NCBI RefSeq assembly: GCF_038396635.1
Contig: NZ_CP121687.1
Location: 1,240,001 to 1,304,000, forward strand
Origin: Defluviitalea saccharophila
Lineage (GTDB): Bacteria > Bacillota > Clostridia > Lachnospirales > Defluviitaleaceae
Length of the DNA: 64,000 nt
Reading direction: 5' to 3'
Shown: in pieces, positions 58,012-64,000 of the stretch
How the letters are laid out: the number at the start of each line of letters is the position of its first letter
Numbering within the stretch: position 1 is the first letter of the stretch
Made by a program: the position numbers and the translations under genes
Notes under the pieces: model-generated
What the model saw: the letters and a program-made list of their open reading frames with translations, nothing else
Database searches by the model: none
Told to the model about the DNA's origin: nothing

Positions 58012-58019
58012 CTCATAAT
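58012..58019. repeat. 8-bp target site duplication (left)
   Basis: CTCATAAT immediately left of the IS, repeated at 59907-59914 on its right side. Confidence 0.9.
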
Positions 58020-58023
58020 GGTA

Positions 58024-58039
58024 GTGTCAAGTATGACAC
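58024..58039. repeat. subterminal hairpin at the IS left end
   Basis: GTGTCA-AGTA-TGACAC, overlapping the terminal repeat. It gives an outward TTGACA on the minus strand. Confidence 0.6.
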
Positions 58040-58099
58040 CCCGTTGTTTGTTACAACTTCTTTATATATCAAGGGTTACAGAGTTTTTTTAAATAAAAA

Positions 58100-58174
58100 A
58101 ACAATGACCCCCTGTTTTCTGTTATAATTGAGTCTCCTACAACACCAAAAAAACAGAATAGAAAGGTCATTGTT
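58100..58174 (+). promoter_or_regulatory. transposase promoter and RBS-sequestering inverted repeat
   Basis: TATAAT at 58123-58128 would start transcripts near 58135. AACAATGACC (58100-58109) and TTCTGTT (58117-58123) are complementary to GGTCATTGTT (58165-58174) and AACAGAA (58152-58158), which cover the ribosome site and abut the ATG. Only transcripts entering from outside the IS carry the left arm, so their transposase start would be masked. Confidence 0.6.
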
Positions 58175-59623
58175 ATGGACTCAATTATAACTTACTTACT
58201 ACTATATATTCAATACTTGCATAAACAAATTTTTGATTTATTATTATTTATCTCAAAGCATATCCCTCTTAAACAGTGGGCTTTCGATGATTCTAATAGC
58301 CCTGATTACCAAAAATTTAAAACTGACAAACTTCCCATTATCCGGAAGTTTGAAAAACAGGACTTTCATTTCCTTCTTGATTACTATCAATGGAAGTATG
58401 GTAAAGTTTTAAAGCCTGTTCGTACTCAAAAGAATAAACCTAGAACAGTTCCCGAAGATACTGTTTGCCCTCTTTGCAATGCTCCTCATCAGTATCTCTA
58501 CGATAATAATGGCGGTAAAGGTCAGTTTCAGTGCAAGATTTGTGGCCAGACATTTGTAACCGGTGAAATAGTTAAAACACCGATCACTTTTGTATGTCCT
58601 TATTGTGGACATTCACTTACTCCTAAGAAAGATCGGAAACACTTCCGTGTTCACAAGTGTGTAAACAAGAACTGTTCCTATTACACTGCTAATCTTAAGA
58701 AGCTGCCTAAAGACTTAAGTCCTTCAAAAAAGCATAATTATAAACTTCACTACATCTACCGTGAATTCACTCTAGATTTCTTTGACATGGATTTAAACCC
58801 TTTACCGTCTTGGGCTACTTCCTTTAAATTCAAGAAACAATCAGCTCATATCATGGGGCTTTGCCTTACTTATCATGTTAATCTTGGACTTTCACTTCGA
58901 AAAACTGCTCAAGCTTTAAGAGATATCCATGGTGTCTCTATTTCTCATACCATGGTTGCTAATTATGCACGTACTGCCGCTGTGCTTATTAAACCTTTTG
59001 TGGATACCTACGACTATAAACCTTCTTCTACCCTTGCTGCAGATGAGACTTATATCAAGGTAAAAGGCATCAAGGGATATATTTGGTTTATAATGGATGC
59101 TGTTTCCAAGTCCATTCTCGGTTATCAGGTTTCTGATAATCGTGGTGTTGGGCCTTGTATTTTAGCTATGCGTATGGCTCTTAATAACTTTAAGAATGGT
59201 CTTCCAAAAGCTTTTAAGTTTATTGCTGATGGTTACAGCGCCTATCCTTTAGCTGCTCAGCAGTTTGCTTTAAAGGAACAAAAGTTTTTTGATATTACTC
59301 AAGTTATTGGGCTATCCAATGATGATGCTGTATCGAAAAAATTTCGTCCTTTTAAACAGATGATCGAACGACTGAATCGTACCTTTAAAGCTTCCTATCG
59401 AGTTACTTGTGGTTATGGTAGTGAAGATGGTGCAGCCTATGGCGTTAGTCTGTGGGTTGCCTACTATAACTTCCTTCGTCCCCATGATTTATACAGCTGG
59501 AAACGTCCTTTAAATGAAGTAGCCTTACTTCAAAATGCAAGTAATATGCCTGGCAAATGGCAGTTGCTTCTCTTTCTTGGTCAGCAGACCATTCTACAGA
59601 TGCAGAAGTCTCAATCGAGCTAG
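58175..59623 (+). CDS. IS6/IS240-like DDE transposase with zinc ribbons
   Basis: A 482-residue transposase, about twice the size of typical IS6 enzymes. The N-terminal part (about 90-185) has two zinc-ribbon units: CPLCNAP...CKICGQTF and CPYCGHS...CVNKNC. A helix-turn-helix (NLGLSLRKTAQALRDIHGVSISHTMV, read in parts) precedes the catalytic core: first Asp in LAADETYIKVKG (about 288), second Asp in FIADGYSAYP (about 351), Glu in MIERLNRTFKASYR (about 397). Intact frame; ribosome site GAAAGG. The zinc ribbons recall IS1595-type enzymes, so the family call is IS6-like rather than certain. Confidence 0.9.
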   Translation: MDSIITYLLLYIQYLHKQIFDLLLFISKHIPLKQWAFDDSNSPDYQKFKTDKLPIIRKFEKQDFHFLLDYYQWKYGKVLKPVRTQKNKPRTVPEDTVCPLCNAPHQYLYDNNGGKGQFQCKICGQTFVTGEIVKTPITFVCPYCGHSLTPKKDRKHFRVHKCVNKNCSYYTANLKKLPKDLSPSKKHNYKLHYIYREFTLDFFDMDLNPLPSWATSFKFKKQSAHIMGLCLTYHVNLGLSLRKTAQALRDIHGVSISHTMVANYARTAAVLIKPFVDTYDYKPSSTLAADETYIKVKGIKGYIWFIMDAVSKSILGYQVSDNRGVGPCILAMRMALNNFKNGLPKAFKFIADGYSAYPLAAQQFALKEQKFFDITQVIGLSNDDAVSKKFRPFKQMIERLNRTFKASYRVTCGYGSEDGAAYGVSLWVAYYNFLRPHDLYSWKRPLNEVALLQNASNMPGKWQLLLFLGQQTILQMQKSQSS

Positions 59624-59892
59624 GGCTATCTGTTTTTAGATTCTTAAGCCCGAGGAAACTTTTTAGCCATCCCGAAGGGACTTGCCCTTTATGGGGTAAG
59701 GAAAACAATGCTACAATGCTGTGAGTACGACGGTAAAATCTATCTGTTTTTGAGTTCCATCGCCGTCGGTACTATATTCAGAGCATTGTTTTCTGCGCCA
59801 TCAAGGGTGGCGGAAGCTAACCATCAACTACAACTTGAGCTTTTAAAACTTCCAGATGAAGTGATTTTTTTATATCTCACTTTTTCATAAGC
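59624..59892 (+). other. structured non-coding 3' part of the IS
   Basis: About 270 nt after the transposase stop with no convincing ORF. A long hairpin is visible: GAAAACAATGCT (59701-59712) with AGCATTGTTTTC (59782-59793), enclosing GTACGACGG (59725-59733) with CCGTCGGTAC (59763-59772). An unpaired direct repeat ACAATGCT follows the first arm. It may be an RNA or a DNA structure used by the element. Confidence 0.5.
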
Positions 59893-59906
59893 TACTTTAC
59901 ACTACC

Positions 59907-59914
59907 CTCATAAT
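59907..59914. repeat. 8-bp target site duplication (right)
   Basis: CTCATAAT immediately right of the IS, identical to 58012-58019. Confidence 0.9.
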
Positions 59915-59950
59915 TCGTTAATAAATATATCTTTAAATAATTTAACTTTA

Positions 59951-59979
59951 TTGAATATTTATATATCTTCATTTATAAT
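59951..59979 (+). promoter_or_regulatory. promoter of the pseudokinase-like gene
   Basis: TTGAAT (59951-59956), 17 nt, TATAAT (59974-59979), ending about 38 nt before the ATG. It lies outside the IS and seems untouched by the insertion. Confidence 0.65.
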
Positions 59980-60016
59980 TTAAGTATTATAGAAGCCTAC
60001 TGAAAGAAGGGATACA

Positions 60017-60880
60017 ATGATTCTGTCCAATAATAATGAAGAAAAATATTTTGTTTTGACTACAAGCGAATCAACTGATATCTACAAATGCCATATATGC
60101 AGAAAAATGAATTCGAATTCCAATCAACTGTTCTTAGTAAACGAATACTATACAAATCAAATTACAAACAGTTATCTTACCATATTTACCCAACTTCAAG
60201 GACTTAAAAATTTCAAATCCTTTACTGAGATCTTTACCAAAGATTCAAAGGTATATGTAGTATTTAACTACATCAACGCTTCTTTGCTAAAATCAAAAAT
60301 TGAAAACGAAAACCCTTCTATCGAAGAAAGGTTTAAATTTCTAGAAGCCTTCTGCATTGCTTTAATGAAAGTTGAAATGCTTCCTTTACCGCTTAAATGC
60401 GAACTTTTAGATAGCTCTAATGTAAATATTAACTCCAATGATGAAATATACTTTAATTACTCTCTTAAGCTTCATAAAAAAGCTAATTACGTTACCAGTC
60501 TGGATTTTACCAATCGTATTTCAGATATCATTAAAATGATTTTTTACAACACCAAAATGCCTTTATGTGTCAGAGCTATCGTTAATAGACTCGATGAGGG
60601 CAGCCTTAATAAATTATCCAATTTATATACGGCTGTTCAAAAATTAAAAGACGAATACCCACAAGAAAAACTGGATGAAGAACTTAAGAGCATTGCTCTT
60701 AAAAAGAAAAATAAAAGACTTATTGCCTGCATTGCCAGTATCATCCTTTTAATCGGCATACCTTCTACCTATTACTATCTTGTAAGATCTGAAGTCATTC
60801 CCGCCATAAATATTATTAAGCAAGATGCTCCTTCACAAATAATAAATAAAATTGGTACGGTAGAAATTAAAGATTATTAA
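60017..60880 (+). CDS. membrane-anchored pseudokinase-like protein
   Basis: A 287-residue protein. The first 210 residues resemble a shrunken protein-kinase fold: a hinge-like VYVVFNYINASLL (about 80-92), then a C-lobe-like helix EERFKFLEAFCIALMKVEMLPLP, and NVNINSNDEIYFNYSL where a catalytic loop would sit. There is no glycine loop, HRD or DFG motif, so it should not phosphorylate. A charged stretch precedes one C-terminal membrane helix (about 238-258, LIACIASIILLIGIPSTYYYL) with a short outer tail. It is divergent from the sensor-cyclase gene and convergent with the MFS fusion. Such kinase-like anchors occur in secretion loci, but the link is inferred. Confidence 0.6.
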   Translation: MILSNNNEEKYFVLTTSESTDIYKCHICRKMNSNSNQLFLVNEYYTNQITNSYLTIFTQLQGLKNFKSFTEIFTKDSKVYVVFNYINASLLKSKIENENPSIEERFKFLEAFCIALMKVEMLPLPLKCELLDSSNVNINSNDEIYFNYSLKLHKKANYVTSLDFTNRISDIIKMIFYNTKMPLCVRAIVNRLDEGSLNKLSNLYTAVQKLKDEYPQEKLDEELKSIALKKKNKRLIACIASIILLIGIPSTYYYLVRSEVIPAINIIKQDAPSQIINKIGTVEIKDY

Positions 60881-60891
60881 AATTTACATTG

Positions 60892-60914
60892 AGGGGTTCT
60901 TTATCAGAACCCCT
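60892..60914. terminator. convergent terminator hairpin
   Basis: AGGGGTTCT (60892-60900) with AGAACCCCT (60906-60914), loop TTATC, between two convergent genes. It abuts the MFS-fusion stop codon (60913-60915). T-runs are weak on both sides. Confidence 0.65.
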
Positions 60915-63900
60915 AATTTATTGCTGTGTCTTTGACAGTATCTTTGGCTGCTTTAGGCTGCCTTGATAAAATTGAAAAGATAAATATAAACAATAAGAGA
61001 CAAGTAGCAAGAAGACTTAAACCTCTTTGCATACTTAATGTCATAATAATTCCATATACCATAGGTCCTATGGCTTCACCGGAGCACTCGAACAAACTAT
61101 ATACGCCCATCGACTTACTTTCACCATATCTTTTGGTAATATCAAGACTAAGGAAATAGTCTGTCTCCTGATTGAGTCCGAAACTATCTGTCAATCCAAT
61201 AATAATAACAACTAAAAATGCTATAAATATGGATTGATTATTGAATGCAAATACAAACATTACAATGGAAATAATTATTGGCGCTAAAATAATGGATCTT
61301 CTGGAACCCAGATATTTTGAAGTCAAGCGAGTAAGCATTGGTCCCATATATATGGTACAAAGACCGTATAGCAATAATGCTCTTCCGACTATAAGCGGAG
61401 AATATCCAAGAGAATCTGCAAACAGCGGGAAGAAGTACATCAAGAACATTCCGCATATAGCTGAAGGCAAGAATTCTAATAAATAAAATGCAAGAATACT
61501 CTTATTCAGGATAAATTCACTTAATTTTATTGGTTCGGTATCCTCTTCTTTTTTACTGCTTTCTTTTCTTCGGTCACTTAATAAGAAATAAATCAGAATA
61601 CTTCCTGCTAATATAATCACGGACATTACATAAAAAACCGTCTTATATCCAAAGTTATCGACCAAAATACTTCCTATTACCCCTCCGCAGTTCACTCCTC
61701 CTACCATTCCTGCTGAAAATCCAGCAATTTGTGCCTCAATTTCTTCTTCACTTTTCCCAAAAACCGTATAAGTCCTCATGCCAACATAGAATAATCCAAA
61801 GCCGACACCAAAGAGCGCTCTGCTTAAAATAAGAAATAAAGAAGTGGACGAATTTGCCGTTAGAATCGAACCGAGAACCATAATAATTCCTCCGGCAGCC
61901 ATGGTATCTTTTAGCTTCCAATTCCTTTTTATGTGTCCGAATACTATGGTTGTAATGGCAAGGAAAAGTGTTTCCGTAAACATCGGCAACGGAGTTACGA
62001 TGCTGCTGGGAAGGTTATTTAATAATCCCGCATCCATACTTTGAGAATATATCGGCATAAAAGAAGATGTCATATATATTCCCAGGCATACAACTACCGT
62101 CACAAATCGGATTGAGCCAACTTCCATATCAACTTTTTCTTCTTCGGTTTTTTCTGAAGAGCTTAATTTGTTTTCTACAACTTTTGTATCAAATATAGTT
62201 ACTTCCACAAAAAGTAAAAGTAATATGATGATGATTACCAACAGGTTAAATAAGATTTCTTTTAACATAATTCGATTGGCTTGAGTATATGCCAGCATAT
62301 CTTTTCCAATTTCTACAACCCCAACGATATCTCCTTGGGAATCATAAATGGGTCCTACAACATACTGCCAATCTCCTTCTATGTCCTGGATTCTTCCTAC
62401 ATACACTTCTCCCTTCTCAAACACATCATAATAAACGGACTCCTCATAATTGTGTATCAAAGGATAGTATGCATAAATATCCATATCCTGATAGGTTAAG
62501 ATATACACGGTACTGTCAACTAAAATGAATACTCCGGAATACATTCTATAATCGATTTCACCATTGACAGTTATGGTTTCCTGCAAACTTTTAATGACGT
62601 CTAAAAACTCATCGCTGTTGTATTTTTCTACAGTATCAATATTTTTTATTTTATCTCCGTTAATGACTCTTTTTGCAATTTCAAGATTGGTAAGCAATAT
62701 GTCATAATTGCTCTCTACATCTCTTTCCTGCATGTTCTTATATATATAGCTTGTAACAATGGAACTGGTGGCAACGAGCATTACTACTATAATTGCCGAT
62801 TGTCTTAATATTTTTTTATTGTTCTTGCTTATCGTCTTAACAATCCAAAGCAATATTCTAAGAAGTAGAACACCTAAGGCTACCAGTTGAATCCATAAAA
62901 AGAGGTTAATGATTCTCCTTTCAGGTGAATACTGCCATTCACTTATAACATTAAAATGTCCTTCCGCGTTATATTGAATTATTTTTGAATTGTTAACAAA
63001 AGTAATTGCTTTATTATTAGGATTTATTTTCATCCCTACAAATTCATAATAATCATCTTCAAACCCTAATTCTCTACAAATGTCCCCATCTAAAACGACT
63101 TCATATGAACCATCTTCTTTAAACTTCAAAATTTTCCCTTGGGCAGCTTCTCTTATAAATATTTCATCTTCGCCAAGAGCTTTTATTTCAAATGGAACAA
63201 ATAATTTTTTGTTGGCTCCGCCATCATAAATCTCGTTAATATCTCCTGTATTAATATCGCATTTGAAAATCTGCCCTCTTTTGGTTGTAAAATAAAAGGA
63301 TGAAAAATCAGGAACAATGCTTATATCCGATACCATGAGTTCTGCATCTTTAAAACTAAATCCTTTAATATCCGACATCTCAGCTGTATCTTTATTCAAT
63401 TTCAAAGACGCTATATTATTTCCTTGAATATAAGCAACCCCTATGGTATTGTCGTCTAAAAAGTCAATGGTTCTTATTCTCCCTGAAAGGGCTACGGCAT
63501 CTTCTTCATTATACTGCCTCATGAAAAGTTCTTTTTCAAACTCGCCCTTTGAGTTGAATCTTACAATGCCCTCTTTTTGAATGAATTCTGAGGATTCATC
63601 AAAATAAGTTGATAAAACATAAATATTGTCTTTATCGTCGATCACGATGTCATTTGCATAATTGAAACCTTTTTTCGAATTATTGATGCTTTCAATTCGA
63701 TAAACGAAATTCAAGTCTTTAGAAAGCTTTAAAACTTCCGTATGGGATTTGGCAACAGCGTAATAATTACCCTGAGAATCACTTTCTGCCACAGAAACAT
63801 ACTCTATTTCATTGGCTTCGCTAAAAATATTCTCAAAATATCTGTCAATATTCAAGATAGAGGTAATTGCAAAGATGATCATAATCGCTAGTATAATTAA

Positions 63901-63930
63901 ACGGCTGCTTTTCTTATTAAAATTAAACAT
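60913..63930 (-). CDS. sensor-MFS fusion: beta-propeller/dCache ectodomain fused to a 12-helix MFS transporter
   Basis: A 1005-residue membrane protein. TM1 about 10-28; beta-propeller-like ectodomain about 38-335 (FNSKGEFEKELF, IDDKDNIYVLS); helices about 342-364 and 376-395; dCache-like domain about 400-555 (GPIYDSQGDIVGVVEIG); TM about 565-585. In place of HAMP-cyclase it then carries a complete MFS domain (about 615-1000): FGHIKRNWKLKDTMAAGG, ILSRALFGVGFGLFYVGMRTY, GGVIGSILVDNFGYKTVFYVMS (read in parts), then six more helices. The N-terminal half is paralogous to the protein at 55237-57996. Ribosome site AGGTGA. Solute and signal are unknown. Confidence 0.8.
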   Translation of the reverse strand: MFNFNKKSSRLIILAIMIIFAITSILNIDRYFENIFSEANEIEYVSVAESDSQGNYYAVAKSHTEVLKLSKDLNFVYRIESINNSKKGFNYANDIVIDDKDNIYVLSTYFDESSEFIQKEGIVRFNSKGEFEKELFMRQYNEEDAVALSGRIRTIDFLDDNTIGVAYIQGNNIASLKLNKDTAEMSDIKGFSFKDAELMVSDISIVPDFSSFYFTTKRGQIFKCDINTGDINEIYDGGANKKLFVPFEIKALGEDEIFIREAAQGKILKFKEDGSYEVVLDGDICRELGFEDDYYEFVGMKINPNNKAITFVNNSKIIQYNAEGHFNVISEWQYSPERRIINLFLWIQLVALGVLLLRILLWIVKTISKNNKKILRQSAIIVVMLVATSSIVTSYIYKNMQERDVESNYDILLTNLEIAKRVINGDKIKNIDTVEKYNSDEFLDVIKSLQETITVNGEIDYRMYSGVFILVDSTVYILTYQDMDIYAYYPLIHNYEESVYYDVFEKGEVYVGRIQDIEGDWQYVVGPIYDSQGDIVGVVEIGKDMLAYTQANRIMLKEILFNLLVIIIILLLLFVEVTIFDTKVVENKLSSSEKTEEEKVDMEVGSIRFVTVVVCLGIYMTSSFMPIYSQSMDAGLLNNLPSSIVTPLPMFTETLFLAITTIVFGHIKRNWKLKDTMAAGGIIMVLGSILTANSSTSLFLILSRALFGVGFGLFYVGMRTYTVFGKSEEEIEAQIAGFSAGMVGGVNCGGVIGSILVDNFGYKTVFYVMSVIILAGSILIYFLLSDRRKESSKKEEDTEPIKLSEFILNKSILAFYLLEFLPSAICGMFLMYFFPLFADSLGYSPLIVGRALLLYGLCTIYMGPMLTRLTSKYLGSRRSIILAPIIISIVMFVFAFNNQSIFIAFLVVIIIGLTDSFGLNQETDYFLSLDITKRYGESKSMGVYSLFECSGEAIGPMVYGIIMTLSMQRGLSLLATCLLLFIFIFSILSRQPKAAKDTVKDTAIN

Positions 63931-63940
63931 GTCATCACCT

Positions 63941-63974
63941 ATTCTTAGTCTTGTTCAATTCTTAGTCTTAGTTA
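63941..63974. repeat. 17-bp tandem direct repeat upstream of the sensor-MFS gene
   Basis: ATTCTTAGTCTTGTTCA (63941-63957) and ATTCTTAGTCTTAGTTA (63958-63974), 14 of 17 identical. A leftward reading with a stop at 63979-63981 (ending VVIEED) may be the end of the next gene, but only seven codons are visible. Confidence 0.45.
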
Positions 63975-64000
63975 GTTCTTAATCCTCTTCAATTACTACA

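Larger units (their letters stand above)
58020..59906 (+). mobile_element. IS6-like insertion sequence, 1887 bp, intact
   Basis: Ends with 13/14-bp inverted repeats: GGTAGTGTCAAGTA at 58020-58033 and the complement of GGTAGTGTAAAGTA at 59893-59906. Flanked by an 8-bp duplication CTCATAAT (58012-58019, 59907-59914). The GG-starting ends, the 8-bp duplication and the DDE domain point to IS6 or a relative. It carries one transposase gene and about 280 nt of structured non-coding sequence. The intact duplication indicates simple insertion, between two divergent genes, without later rearrangement. Confidence 0.93.

Noticed and set aside
59708-59890. 60-codon reading frame in the IS tail
   Set aside because: No ribosome site, no recognisable product, and it runs through the inverted repeats up to the IS end.
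60017-60880. Active Ser/Thr protein kinase
   Set aside because: No glycine-rich loop, catalytic Asp motif or DFG can be found.

Overview
The window is AT-rich, and nearly every gene has a strong GGAGG-type ribosome binding site. It reads as a chromosomal segment of a monoderm, probably spore-forming member of the Clostridia (Lachnospirales-like). The clues are a GerMN-domain protein in the rph-rdgB operon, a CIRCE-controlled groESL operon, a pyruvate formate-lyase, YesM/YesN-type two-component proteins and purine and ZTP riboswitches. No rRNA gene, prophage or CRISPR array is visible. The genus cannot be fixed from sequence alone.

Layout, left to right. 1-3.5 kb: oligopeptide ABC transporter oppA-oppB-oppC (oppC is cut by the edge). 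3.6-4.9 kb: a CYTH phosphohydrolase, then a seven-gene tRNA operon (Pro, Gly, Arg, His, Gln, Lys, Leu). 4.9-7.3 kb: GerMN protein, rph, rdgB and a YfcE-like phosphoesterase in one operon. 7.5-16.9 kb: a cell-wall amidase, a small Cys-rich protein, yerC, pcrA, a small ORF, ligA, a PHP hydrolase and a diguanylate cyclase. 17.2-25.5 kb: a galactose-type sugar ABC transporter (mglBAC) behind a three-component sensing set (extra sugar-binding lipoprotein, YesM-type kinase, YesN-type regulator).

25.7-39.2 kb is dominated by purine metabolism. A guanine riboswitch precedes a purine permease; directly after that gene a ZTP (pfl-motif) riboswitch precedes pflB-purH. deoC, guaA and guaB follow. Between deoC and guaA sits a two-gene Hachiman antiphage system (hamA, hamB). 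39.4-43.9 kb holds a small membrane protein, groEL-groES, a DUF554 membrane protein and an OGG1-type DNA glycosylase.

44-64 kb is the most unusual part. A DUF6062-like protein and an AAA+ ATPase on the plus strand face a long leftward gene train. In transcription order it holds a sensor-MFS fusion, a sensor with a degenerate class III cyclase domain, a MORN-repeat membrane protein, a TolC-like protein, a long coiled-coil surface protein, a DUF4255 (Pvc16-like) protein, a carboxypeptidase-regulatory-like protein and a DUF4280 PAAR-like spike tip. DUF4255, the PAAR-like tip and the AAA+ ATPase are hallmarks of extracellular contractile injection systems (eCIS). The sheath, tube and baseplate genes would lie to the right of the window. 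The sensors, MORN, TolC-like and coiled-coil genes look like an eCIS-linked envelope and signalling module that I do not recognise as described. An intact IS6-like element (14-bp terminal repeats, 8-bp target duplication) sits inside it.

A small dispersed palindromic repeat family (four copies) lies downstream of genes across the window.
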